IMG/VR virus record: IMGVR_UViG_3300020420_000873 | Location: 1 to 64,000 of that record | Origin: a virus | Length of the DNA stretch: 64,000 nt | Strand: one strand, 5' to 3' | Shown: one piece after another, positions 33,625-41,401 of the stretch | How positions within the stretch are numbered: position 1 is the first letter of the stretch | Layout of the letters: each line of letters begins with the position of its first letter | Notes under the pieces: generated by a model | Seen by the model: the letters and a program-made list of their open reading frames with translations, nothing else | What the model was told of the DNA's origin: nothing | Databases searched by the model: none | Made by a program: the position numbers and the translations under genes

Positions 33625-35487
33625 TTAAAATTTCATTTTCCAGCCAATAGTAATATTTCTACCACCTTGGTTATAACCATCTGGACGCTCATAATGATCA
33701 TCTGTTATGTTTTTTACATTTAAAACAATTTCAGAATCCTGTGTTAAATAGTAACCTGCTGTAAGATCTCCAGTAGTTCTTTCTTTAACTGTAATTGTTG
33801 ACCAATTGCCAGAATCAATATCTCTATGATCACCATAGTACAATATGCTAGGGCTAATATAGTAGTTGTCTTTAGCATAAGTTATACCAGATCTGATAAT
33901 TGTATGAGGTCTACGTTTTAACCAAGTACCCGATGAATCTTCAGCTGATGATAATGCAATATTGTTAACAAAACTAAAGTTACCTACATAATAATTAAAG
34001 TCAATGTCGGCACCTTTCATAGTAGATACACCATTGCTATCATTACTATAAGTTGAATTAGAATATGTAATCATATCTTCTACATCTGTTGAGTAAAGAG
34101 CTATGTCAAACATGTGTGACTTACCTTTGTTATTGTATCCTATTTCTCTACTTACTGACGTTTCTGGTTTAAGATTTGGATTACCTGTATAACCATAGTT
34201 GTCTGCTCCATACATTTCATATAGTGTTGGTGATTTATAACCAGTTGATTGACTTATACGAAATCCATTGTATGAAGTACCAATTGAATATGTCGACTGA
34301 CCATTTGCAATCGAGTGTTCGTCATATCTTACACCACCTGAAATGATAAAGTTGTTTTCAAATGAGTAATCAAAACTATGATAAGTTCCTATTACAGATG
34401 CTGACTTGTCAACCGTTGAATTATAACTGCCTGTGTTGTTAAAGTCTACATCAAATCCTGTTGCATCTACACCTGTTTTTGTTGACAACTTATCTGAACT
34501 TGTTATCCAATCAAGTGATCCATGTGTAGCAACAGAATCGTAACTATCTATTTCAGTTCCGTTGACATATTCTCTATCCCACATTGTATGATCAACAACT
34601 GTTTTTATTTTTCCATACTTTACATCAGTTGATGTTTGCATTTGTCCAAAATAAAATTTAGTTTCATTTGTGTAATCTAAATCATCTGCACCTGAGGCAT
34701 CAATATCTGCGTTGGTTGTATTTGTTACTCCTGTAAATTTTATTTGAGTATCATCAAGAGTTACAATATGTCCAAAGTTGAACCCTAACACGTCATAGCC
34801 ATCTGGTTCAGTACCTTTTGGATAGACTGATATTCCATCTGATCCTTCTGCATATATACCAAAATTAAAATAATCTTTTCCATATGTGTAAGACATTGTA
34901 TTAGTATCATGCGAACCATGTGATAATGATATCTCATTTCTTTTGTAATCAGAAGTTTGAATATCAATTACTCCACCAACTGCATTAGGTCCATAGTTAG
35001 TACTCATTGGTCCTGTGTATAGATGTAATCCATCTGCAAAGTGTATGTTAATATTATTTAAATCTGTAGCACCATTGGTTGTTGAGTAATCAGTTATTGC
35101 TGATCCATTAATTGTTACAAGTGTGTGATTTGAATTGGTTCCTCTTGTAAACAAAGATGTTTGTTGTCCAGCTGGACCTGATCTAACTGCATTAAAACTT
35201 GGTGCATCTTCTAATGCTTCTGATAATATACTTGATCCTTCTTTCTTTTCGTCATCTAACCAAATAAAAGTATCTGTATAAATTTGGTCTGCTTTCTGTG
35301 ATGATGTCATTGTATGAAAAACTGGAATATCAATCACTAGTGCATCACACACGATTGTTTCATCTTTCATTTCTTCCCAGTAACATAAACGTTCATCTGC
35401 CTGTGCAGGCTTTATTAAAAATGCTACAAGTAGGATGGCCAGTACGATCACACCTCTACCTATATGCCTTTGATTTTCACTGTTCAT
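33625..35487 (-). CDS. TonB-dependent outer-membrane receptor, BtuB-like size
   Basis: A 620-residue protein. A signal peptide (hydrophobic 13-27, cut after AQA at 30) is followed by a TonB-box-like DALVIDI (48-54, compare DTLVVTA of BtuB), a plug domain with LFTRGTNSNHTLVTING and YGPNAVGGVIDI (to about 176), then an aromatic beta-barrel ending in a terminal Phe (GWKMKF). Receptors of this length are typically for cobalamin rather than siderophores. It would sit in the host outer membrane and import a scarce nutrient. It overlaps the permease gene upstream by 11 bases, so the two form a unit. A whole TonB receptor in a phage is unusual. Confidence 0.85.
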   Translation of the reverse strand: MNSENQRHIGRGVIVLAILLVAFLIKPAQADERLCYWEEMKDETIVCDALVIDIPVFHTMTSSQKADQIYTDTFIWLDDEKKEGSSILSEALEDAPSFNAVRSGPAGQQTSLFTRGTNSNHTLVTINGSAITDYSTTNGATDLNNINIHFADGLHLYTGPMSTNYGPNAVGGVIDIQTSDYKRNEISLSHGSHDTNTMSYTYGKDYFNFGIYAEGSDGISVYPKGTEPDGYDVLGFNFGHIVTLDDTQIKFTGVTNTTNADIDASGADDLDYTNETKFYFGQMQTSTDVKYGKIKTVVDHTMWDREYVNGTEIDSYDSVATHGSLDWITSSDKLSTKTGVDATGFDVDFNNTGSYNSTVDKSASVIGTYHSFDYSFENNFIISGGVRYDEHSIANGQSTYSIGTSYNGFRISQSTGYKSPTLYEMYGADNYGYTGNPNLKPETSVSREIGYNNKGKSHMFDIALYSTDVEDMITYSNSTYSNDSNGVSTMKGADIDFNYYVGNFSFVNNIALSSAEDSSGTWLKRRPHTIIRSGITYAKDNYYISPSILYYGDHRDIDSGNWSTITVKERTTGDLTAGYYLTQDSEIVLNVKNITDDHYERPDGYNQGGRNITIGWKMKF

Positions 35488-36016
35488 ATATGCCTTTCCT
35501 ATTAACTATCATTAGATAGATATTGTTGAAAGGTCGAGATAACGCCACTGTTAAAGATACCATCAAAGCAGTATACACCACTGTACCTAAAATTGTATTT
35601 TGGAAAAATGGTATTGCCATTGTATAACACATTATCAATCCTTCTAATGTATTAGGATAGTAATCCCACATAATCCAAACAGCAAAATTTGTTACTATGT
35701 AAAATAACACAGATGATAATAGCGTCATTATCGCTAATGATACATATTTTCTTCCAAACTGCATAGCCCATTTACTAATCACAGTTGACATTGCTATTGC
35801 TCCGTACACCCATAACATATAGGAATGAAATCCAATAAACACATCTCCAATGAACATTGCCATTAATGGTACTGCCATTGCCATCCAACGATCATTAATG
35901 ATGTATGGTGCAAATATAGCCGCGGCCAATATGGGTGTAAAATTTGGAGGATGTGGTATGAGTCTACCTAAGGCAAGAATGCCAGAAATATATAAAAACG
36001 ATAATATAATCTTCAT
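35477..36016 (-). CDS. ECF S-component-like membrane protein (DUF6580-like)
   Basis: A 179-residue protein with five or six hydrophobic spans. The N-terminal segment LGRLIPHPPNFTPILAAAIFAPYI is characteristic of small substrate-binding membrane proteins akin to ECF transporter S components (DUF6580-type). Such proteins bind vitamins or cofactors at the inner membrane. Paired with an overlapping BtuB-like receptor gene it suggests vitamin uptake, B12 being the best guess. No ECF ATPase or T component is in the window, so host partners or solitary function would be needed. Confidence 0.65.
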   Translation of the reverse strand: MKIILSFLYISGILALGRLIPHPPNFTPILAAAIFAPYIINDRWMAMAVPLMAMFIGDVFIGFHSYMLWVYGAIAMSTVISKWAMQFGRKYVSLAIMTLLSSVLFYIVTNFAVWIMWDYYPNTLEGLIMCYTMAIPFFQNTILGTVVYTALMVSLTVALSRPFNNIYLMIVNRKGIYEQ

Positions 36017-36064
36017 AATAGTATTACCCCAACCTCTATTGTTAAATACGGTAATTTGTAATAC

Positions 36065-36095
36065 TATTTATAACACAATTTCCTAAATCTGTCAA
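36065..36095 (-). promoter_or_regulatory. Overlapping late and sigma70-like promoters
   Basis: A perfect TATAAATA late core (36065-36072) overlaps the -10 position of a sigma70-type promoter (TTGACA at 36090-36095, 16 bp spacer, TTATAA). The transport pair may be transcribed both early and late. No cobalamin riboswitch is visible in the leader. Confidence 0.65.
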
Positions 36096-36109
36096 TATGT
36101 TATGTTTTA

Positions 36110-36451
36110 CTAGTTTTTCTTTCGAAAAGCAGAATTAAACATTCGATGAACATTCTCGTGTACTGTGTTTTCTAAAGAACTCATATCAATGTAAATTTCC
36201 ATGTTAACTATGTCGTGATAGTTTTCAGCAACCTTTTCCCAGTCAACTTGGCCACGAACTGGTATTGTGTTATAGATGTCATCTTTAGTCATTAGGCTTG
36301 TTGTGCCATCTTTATGGAATAATTTTATTTTATCAACAAAATGTGCTGGTATTTTTTTTGGATGTATTTCGTGCATGATCCGATCAAACTCGCTATGATC
36401 TTGTGCACCTTGTGATGGTATAAATTTTCTATTTGGATTTTGTTCTGTCAT
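36110..36451 (-). CDS. Hypothetical phage protein
   Basis: A 113-residue protein (MTEQNPNRKFIPSQGAQDHS) with no recognised domain. Transcribed from a late promoter lying in the loop of a terminator hairpin. Its leader would be under 20 bases. It is in a minus-strand run of conserved-looking phage genes. Confidence 0.6.
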   Translation of the reverse strand: MTEQNPNRKFIPSQGAQDHSEFDRIMHEIHPKKIPAHFVDKIKLFHKDGTTSLMTKDDIYNTIPVRGQVDWEKVAENYHDIVNMEIYIDMSSLENTVHENVHRMFNSAFRKKN

Positions 36452-36454
36452 AAA

Positions 36455-36497
36455 AAACCTGCCTACGTACTAGTATTTATCATAGGCAGGTTTTTAT
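36455..36497. terminator. Bidirectional terminator with a late promoter in its loop
   Basis: CCTGCCTA and TAGGCAGG form an 8 bp stem with T runs on both sides; the loop holds the minus-strand ATAAATA at 36474-36480. It should end the transcript from 36502 and start the next one. Confidence 0.75.
36474..36480 (-). promoter_or_regulatory. Late promoter core ATAAATA (nested)
   Basis: Minus-strand GATAAATACTAG inside the terminator loop, 23 bases before the ATG at 36451. Confidence 0.62.
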
Positions 36498-36501
36498 AAA
36501 C

Positions 36502-37128
36502 TTATGCAGGTGATTCTGCGGCAGTTTCTTTTTTAGGTCTGCCTCTTGGTCTTTTTGGTTCAGCATAAGCTAATTCTTTTCCTAGCTTTTTCTGTATACC
36601 TGGAGACACTGATTCTGCTTCATGACGCTTTTTTAAAGCATCTGCTTCTAGCATTTCTGCTTGAATTAACAAATTCCTTGCTATACCATCTTGATCATTT
36701 TCATCAGCTGGCTGTGTCATTGCACCTGCCTTAGTTGATGAATCTGGTGTTTGTGGTATTGCTGGATCTTGTTTAGTTTCATTCACCATTTGTTGATATG
36801 CATTAAATTCTTTCAAAGGTAAAGTATCTGTAGGTGACGGAATTAAAGTCACTGTGTCTACTGGAACTCTTCTTAGAAATCCTTTTTCATGCAAAGTATT
36901 CAATATATTCTTACCGTCCCAAAACAATTTTCTGCCAAGTACTTCATATAGTTTATTAGTTTCTTGACCTTCTGGTGATTCAACTGCCTGCATTAATCCA
37001 TCATGATATTTTGGATCTAACGCATCAACATCTACTACCAAGCAATTGTCTTGATCTTCTGGTATTGATGGAAATACAACTACGACACGTCTGCCTGTTG
37101 AGTCCACTTTCCCTGTATGCTTTATCAT
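36502..37128 (-). CDS. Hypothetical phage protein with AT-hook
   Basis: A 208-residue protein. The N-terminal 110 residues look globular; a Gln/Pro/Thr-rich linker follows, and the C terminus holds KRPRGRPKK, a classic AT-hook that binds the minor groove of AT-rich DNA. This would suit binding to the phage's own genome. The globular domain is not recognised. An AATAATTATTCTCC-type gap with an AGGAG ribosome site precedes the start. Confidence 0.65.
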   Translation of the reverse strand: MIKHTGKVDSTGRRVVVVFPSIPEDQDNCLVVDVDALDPKYHDGLMQAVESPEGQETNKLYEVLGRKLFWDGKNILNTLHEKGFLRRVPVDTVTLIPSPTDTLPLKEFNAYQQMVNETKQDPAIPQTPDSSTKAGAMTQPADENDQDGIARNLLIQAEMLEADALKKRHEAESVSPGIQKKLGKELAYAEPKRPRGRPKKETAAESPA

Positions 37129-37157
37129 TATTATTCTCCTAATTGCAATTATTATTT

Positions 37158-37478
37158 TTATTCAGGTTTTGCCTGAGTTGTTTGTGCATCGCCAATCTTA
37201 CCTTCATCTACTGCTCCACTATCAGCATCAGCTTTTTTCTGTGCATCTTGTTGAGCTTTTTGTTGATCTGCGACATGCTGTAAAAACTTTGTAAGTTTGT
37301 CTGCAATACCGCCAACATTAGTAAGTTCATTGGCTCTGAACGCACCTCTTGAACTTGCCACATCAATTACATTTAACAAAGCCTGTAAATCAGCAATTGA
37401 CAATTGTGGTGCCTCTGCCGATGGAGCTTGGTTAGGTGCTTCTTGAGTAGCCTGTGTTTGTGCTTGTTCTTCAGCCAT
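37158..37478 (-). CDS. Small Ala/Gln-rich phage protein
   Basis: A 106-residue protein: low-complexity Ala/Gln/Glu N terminus, a central conserved-looking block (IDVASSRGAFRANELTNVGGIADKLTKFL) and a charged tail. I recall similar small proteins in T4-type cyanophages, without known function. It has both a TATAAT-type and a late promoter upstream, and an AAGGAGAAT ribosome site. Confidence 0.65.
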   Translation of the reverse strand: MAEEQAQTQATQEAPNQAPSAEAPQLSIADLQALLNVIDVASSRGAFRANELTNVGGIADKLTKFLQHVADQQKAQQDAQKKADADSGAVDEGKIGDAQTTQAKPE

Positions 37479-37506
37479 AATTTATTCTCCTTAATTAAGT
37501 TCTTTT

Positions 37507-37536
37507 ATTATAGTATACTTTAATATTTATCGTCAA
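37507..37536 (-). promoter_or_regulatory. Dual promoter (TTGACG/TATAAT and ATAAATA)
   Basis: TTGACG (37531-37536) and TATAAT (37507-37512) are 18 bp apart, and the late core ATAAATA (37524-37530) lies between them. AAAAAAGAGG upstream of the -35 matches the VWA gene promoter. Confidence 0.5.
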
Positions 37537-37544
37537 CCTCTTTT

Positions 37545-38090
37545 TTAAGCGACTTTAATTAAATTATCATCCCATTTCAAATAGGATTTCCAACTATGGT
37601 GAGGAATCATCAAAGGAAATTGTGATCTTTTACTGGCCAATTCCCAATAGTCTGGTTTGTACGGCATTTGTTTTGGCCTGATATCTCTACTACCTTTTTC
37701 AACATTACAAGTGGTACATGAAGTTACAATGTTTTCCCAATGTGCATGACCTCCTGCAGATCTTGGAATAACATGGTCAAGTGTGAGATCTTTCCAGTTT
37801 GAATCATTGTATTCACAACCACAATATTGACATGTGAACAAATCTCTTAGATAAACATTGTTTCTAGAAAATCTCGGATGCCTTGCCAAATTTAAATATT
37901 GTTTTGATATCAACACACTCGGAACGTGCATTTCTGTGGAAGGGCTGTGGATAATCCAATCGTCATAGTATTCTAATACTTTGAACTTATCAAGCCAAAT
38001 TAATTTAATTGAAAGATGCCAATTGACCGCACTAATGGGCAATAAACTTAACGGAGACCCGTCTGCATTTAGAATTAATGTATCACTCAT
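37545..38090 (-). CDS. HNH endonuclease
   Basis: A 181-residue protein. The nuclease domain spans about 88-140: CQYCGC and CTTC zinc-binding cysteine pairs flank LDHVIPRSAGG (metal-binding D-H) and HWENIVTSC (the HNH asparagine). It belongs to the zinc-ribbon HNH group common in phages. It may be a free-standing homing-type nuclease, a packaging or recombination nuclease, or a weapon against other phages; context does not decide. No intron or terminase is nearby. Confidence 0.88.
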   Translation of the reverse strand: MSDTLILNADGSPLSLLPISAVNWHLSIKLIWLDKFKVLEYYDDWIIHSPSTEMHVPSVLISKQYLNLARHPRFSRNNVYLRDLFTCQYCGCEYNDSNWKDLTLDHVIPRSAGGHAHWENIVTSCTTCNVEKGSRDIRPKQMPYKPDYWELASKRSQFPLMIPHHSWKSYLKWDDNLIKVA

Positions 38091-38174
38091 TGTCTTAATC
38101 GCTTATATTTAGCTTTATTAACATTATATATAAAGCACCATGTTATAGACCATCTTCCATGGTTAAATAATAGT

Positions 38175-38672
38175 ATGGCACGTTTATTTTTTATATTTGT
38201 ATTTTTATTTACATTTTTAAATACTGCAAGTGCAAACCAGCCAGGTTCTAGCACTGATGCAAAATATCAATTTCTAGCTGAAGACTTTAGAACATATTCA
38301 GTATGTCAATCTATTCATCAAAACCTTTCAATGTTTATTGCTATTAACTATGGTGTTGGTGCAAACTTAAATTTTCCTCCTGAATGGCTAGAACAACAAC
38401 GTGGACTTATACAAAACATTATTTCACAAGAAAGACAATTTGGTGAAAAATTAGAAGTAGTAATTAATAAACTTCACGAAGAATATGGTTTTCCTATACA
38501 AGGATTAAACGAACAAAAAAGATTAAATCAATCAAACACTACTCAAGGAATTATTTTTTCAATCTCTTCATCTATAGGTGATCCAGATAAAGCGGCAATC
38601 ATTATTAAAAATATGCTTATGGAATCACAAACATGTAGAGCTTACGAATCTAAGTTTAATTACGAGGATTAG
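38175..38672 (+). CDS. Secreted or periplasmic protein of unknown function
   Basis: A 165-residue protein with a clear signal peptide (hydrophobic 3-15, cleavage after ASA at about 20). The mature part is helical with two cysteines (in SVCQSI and QTCRAY) that may form a disulphide bond in the periplasm. No family is recognised. It is followed two bases later by a DUF6356-like gene. It could modify the host envelope or superinfection behaviour. Confidence 0.7.
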   Translation: MARLFFIFVFLFTFLNTASANQPGSSTDAKYQFLAEDFRTYSVCQSIHQNLSMFIAINYGVGANLNFPPEWLEQQRGLIQNIISQERQFGEKLEVVINKLHEEYGFPIQGLNEQKRLNQSNTTQGIIFSISSSIGDPDKAAIIIKNMLMESQTCRAYESKFNYED

Positions 38673-38674
38673 AA

Positions 38675-38890
38675 ATGAAAAACATATTCACTGAACACCC
38701 TCACAGTGTTGATGAAAATTATTTTACTCATATGCGTCATTCATTATCGTATAGTGTAAAATTTATTTGGTTGGCTTTCATGACTTTGGTACATGCATTT
38801 TTTCCTTTTCTTTTTACTAATTCAAGTAGCAAGTTGGTTAAAAAGATTAATGATCATTTAGATGATCGCTTAACCAAAAGCAACCAGTAA
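38675..38890 (+). CDS. DUF6356-like small membrane protein
   Basis: A 71-residue protein with the pattern of DUF6356 proteins: FTEHPHSVDENYFTHM at the N terminus, one hydrophobic span (FIWLAFMTLVHAFFPFLF) containing the VHAFFPFLF signature, then a basic tail. I associate the family with alphaproteobacterial chromosomes, where its function is unknown. Probably taken from the host lineage. Its end overlaps a convergent mini-gene by 21 bases. Confidence 0.72.
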   Translation: MKNIFTEHPHSVDENYFTHMRHSLSYSVKFIWLAFMTLVHAFFPFLFTNSSSKLVKKINDHLDDRLTKSNQ

Positions 38891-38998
38891 AGATAGGAAA
38901 ACAAAAAGACTCAATCCAGTAAGTAAGATAATTTTTACCGTTCCTTTAAGACCAAAAGCCCAAAGAAACAATACAAGAATAAGTAAGAACCAAAACAT
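38870..38998 (-). CDS. Mini membrane protein coupled to VWA gene
   Basis: A 42-residue, almost wholly hydrophobic protein (starts MFWFLLILVLFLWAFG) with two short spans separated by LKGTVK. Its ATG overlaps the stop of the upstream VWA-metallopeptidase gene (TAATG), a strong sign of coupling and of a real gene. It converges on the DUF6356-like gene. No family is recognised. Confidence 0.55.
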   Translation of the reverse strand: MFWFLLILVLFLWAFGLKGTVKIILLTGLSLFVFLSLLVAFG

Positions 38999-40227
38999 TA
39001 GATGTTCTCATAATGAGTTGTTACACCAAATGGTGCTTCAAGTTCTTTATCATGATTTGAATGTATTACCCAAAGTGTATCACAATAATTTTCATCACCC
39101 CAAGAACCCCAAGGATAACCATCTGTGAACACAATCAACTTCTTAGGTTGTACACCATTTTCTTTCATCCAAGTCCAATTGGCTTCAAATTCTGTACCAC
39201 CAAAGCCACCTGGTTGATAATCTGTGATATCTTTGTCTGGCGTAAATATTTCCGGATTGTGTACTTCTGTATCAAAACTCCATACATGAACTTTGTAATC
39301 TTGAAACGAATCCATAATACCTTTCACTTCACCTAAGAATATTTTTAGTTGTTTGTCACTGATTGATCCTGACGTATCAATTGCAACACACACATCAACT
39401 GCTGGTTCAGGTTGTAGTCCAGGCAATATAGCATCTACTGACCAACCTTTTCTTGAAGGTCTCATAAATGAATAGTCTGATTTTACAACTGACGTTATAT
39501 GTTGATCTAACAACGAACGCCAATCCATTTTAGGCTCAGTCATATTTTTAATCAAACGTTCAACACCTTTAGGTATGTTACCTGCGCCTGCCGCCTGTGC
39601 CGCCTGTAGTACTGCATTTTTAATTTCGTCTTTTAACTTATCTTTTTCTGCTTTAGACATAGCAGGTTGTTTGCCATCTTTGCCTTTTCCGTCTTTGCCA
39701 TTACCATCTTTATCTTTGTCACCTGGTTTTCCTTCACCATCTAAATGCATATCAAGAGTTAATTTAATTTCAACTTGATTTTTCTTAAGTTCAGAATAAA
39801 TTTCATCTGAGTTTTTATCATAATATTTAGGATCATGTAAACCTTCTTTAGGCATTTTACCCAATCCTTCACGTACCAATTGACCATTAATAACATAGTC
39901 AGTTGCCATGTTCCAAATCTGTGGCTGTCTACCTTCTCTACGTTCCATGTGATCATATACGCAATGCATCACTTCATGACCAATAAGAAAGTCTAGCTCA
40001 TCTGATGTCAAAGGAGTAATAAATTCTCTGTTGTAAAATAAATGCATACCATCGGTTGCCGCGGTTGGACACCAATCGTCAGCATTTTTAAGTTTTAATC
40101 TTGTTGCAAGATTGCCAAAAAACGGATGTTTCAATAAAAGACGTACTCTACTTTGTACAATTCTTTCACGAATTTCGTGATCTTCTTGTATGTTTATCTT
40201 TTTCTTTAGTGCAGTTTTCTTTGCCAT
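38998..40227 (-). CDS. VWA-domain putative metallopeptidase (DUF2201-like)
   Basis: A 409-residue protein. The N-terminal half has a zinc-protease-like HEVMH (84-88) within an alpha-helix; residues 165-190 are a Gly/Lys/Asp linker; the C-terminal von Willebrand A domain has the MIDAS motif DTSGS (284-288) and later TDGYPWG. Such proteins usually work with a MoxR-type AAA ATPase, here encoded at 43347, and the two genes share an identical 33 bp promoter. Bacterial MoxR/VWA pairs act as chaperones that mature metalloenzymes or complexes. The role in phages is unknown. Confidence 0.83.
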   Translation of the reverse strand: MAKKTALKKKINIQEDHEIRERIVQSRVRLLLKHPFFGNLATRLKLKNADDWCPTAATDGMHLFYNREFITPLTSDELDFLIGHEVMHCVYDHMERREGRQPQIWNMATDYVINGQLVREGLGKMPKEGLHDPKYYDKNSDEIYSELKKNQVEIKLTLDMHLDGEGKPGDKDKDGNGKDGKGKDGKQPAMSKAEKDKLKDEIKNAVLQAAQAAGAGNIPKGVERLIKNMTEPKMDWRSLLDQHITSVVKSDYSFMRPSRKGWSVDAILPGLQPEPAVDVCVAIDTSGSISDKQLKIFLGEVKGIMDSFQDYKVHVWSFDTEVHNPEIFTPDKDITDYQPGGFGGTEFEANWTWMKENGVQPKKLIVFTDGYPWGSWGDENYCDTLWVIHSNHDKELEAPFGVTTHYENI

Positions 40228-40250
40228 TTTGTTTCTCTCTGTTTATATTA

Positions 40251-40283
40251 TATATAATAGCATCATATAGGTATCTGTCAACC
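40251..40283 (-). promoter_or_regulatory. Promoter identical to that of the MoxR gene
   Basis: TTGACA (40276-40281), 16 bp spacer, TATTAT (40254-40259). All 33 bases are repeated exactly at 44470-44502. Confidence 0.8.
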
Positions 40284-40323
40284 TCTTTTTGGCCAGAAAA
40301 AAGTCAATAATATCAACAATTTA

Positions 40324-40641
40324 TTACACGCCACCATAGTAATAACTGATTAATCCTGATAAAAATATAAATGTAGCCACACTATTAATGAAGATTAATG
40401 CTCTATCGTGCCATAAAAAGCCAACAATTCCCCAACCTATCACTCCAGTTAAGTGAAACCATAGATTAAATGGCTGTACATCAGCTGACGTGAATGCCAT
40501 TCCTATTAAAATAATAAAACTTGATGCCCATTTGATGTACCAAGACAGATCGTATTTAGGTGTCACTTTTTTAAATACCCTTGATGAATTTAACTTTTTT
40601 ATTTTATCGTTAAGTTTTTCGTTAATTGGTTCTATTGTCAT
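40324..40641 (-). CDS. Small membrane protein, three spans
   Basis: A 105-residue protein with a soluble basic N terminus and three hydrophobic spans (WASSFIILIGMAFT, WFHLTGVIGWGIVGFL, ALIFINSVATFIFLSGLI). No confident family. It ends a minus-strand run of seven overlapping small genes that includes a radical SAM gene. Confidence 0.6.
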   Translation of the reverse strand: MTIEPINEKLNDKIKKLNSSRVFKKVTPKYDLSWYIKWASSFIILIGMAFTSADVQPFNLWFHLTGVIGWGIVGFLWHDRALIFINSVATFIFLSGLISYYYGGV

Positions 40642-40822
40642 ACTCTTTTTTTGTTATCATTTCTAATTCTACTGCATCTACTTTAGCATATTTGTATAAA
40701 AAGTCAACCGATTCCATTAAGCTGGCATAAGTTTTCTCCCACCAATAAACTGATGAAGACAACTCTCCTCTTGTCACGGTTACTTTGTAATACACGTCAC
40801 TCACGATGCTATTTTCTCCCAT
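40622..40822 (-). CDS. Hypothetical phage protein
   Basis: A 66-residue aromatic-rich protein (MGENSIVSDVYYKVTVTRGE), predicted beta-rich N terminus and helical C terminus. Overlaps both neighbours by about 20 bases. Function unknown. Confidence 0.55.
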   Translation of the reverse strand: MGENSIVSDVYYKVTVTRGELSSSVYWWEKTYASLMESVDFLYKYAKVDAVELEMITKKEYDNRTN

Positions 40823-41031
40823 GCTAAAAATCCTTTAACAATATCTTTGTCTTTAGCTTTTTTAAATGCAAAATAACTTCCGCCTGCTATGTAATACCAA
40901 CCTGTGGCATTTCTCCTAACTGTTACTGCAAGTTCTTTCTCTACTTGTTTATCAAGTATAGGAAGATCAATCACATAGTATTCACCTTTGTAATTCATGA
41001 ATTCTTTTCTTGTTAGTTTCCTAGACTTCAT
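40801..41031 (-). CDS. Hypothetical phage protein
   Basis: A 76-residue basic protein (MKSRKLTRKEFMNYKGEYYV), predicted beta-rich. Overlaps both neighbours. No family is recognised. Confidence 0.55.
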   Translation of the reverse strand: MKSRKLTRKEFMNYKGEYYVIDLPILDKQVEKELAVTVRRNATGWYYIAGGSYFAFKKAKDKDIVKGFLAWEKIAS

Positions 41032-41401
41032 TGATTGCTTTCTCTATTTTTTTATAATAGTCATCAAACGTTTCTGCTTCTTCTCTGGTCAGGTATGCTA
41101 CAGAACCAAAACAAGGATAGCCATTTACACCACTTGGAAACCGATCTTTCATATTTGCATAAAACATACAAGGCTTGTCTTGATGCATTCCTTGACCCAT
41201 ATCAGGTGACATCAGCATCAATGGCATGAACACACTTGGTATATCGTTGGGATCATGTATTTGAAAACTAGTAAACACTTCTCCACGATATACTTGTTGT
41301 GCCAACTCTTTTAAAAACTCCTTTGACTTTGAAGGACGTTTCTTACGACTTTTTTTATTAACTTTATATTCTTTTATATCTTCTTTTTTTATTTCAAGCA
41401 T
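41021..41401 (-). CDS. Hypothetical phage protein
   Basis: A protein of 126 residues from the ATG chosen here (MLEIKKEDIKEYKVNKKSRK); a GTG start eight codons upstream would overlap the radical SAM gene. A Lys/Arg-rich N terminus precedes a compact domain with conserved-looking FMPLMLMSPDMG and FPSGVNGYPCFG. Function unknown. Confidence 0.6.
   Translation of the reverse strand: MLEIKKEDIKEYKVNKKSRKKRPSKSKEFLKELAQQVYRGEVFTSFQIHDPNDIPSVFMPLMLMSPDMGQGMHQDKPCMFYANMKDRFPSGVNGYPCFGSVAYLTREEAETFDDYYKKIEKAINEV

Noticed and set aside
36017-36109. Cobalamin riboswitch upstream of the transporter pair
   Set aside because: The leader is under 100 bases and no B12-box was seen.
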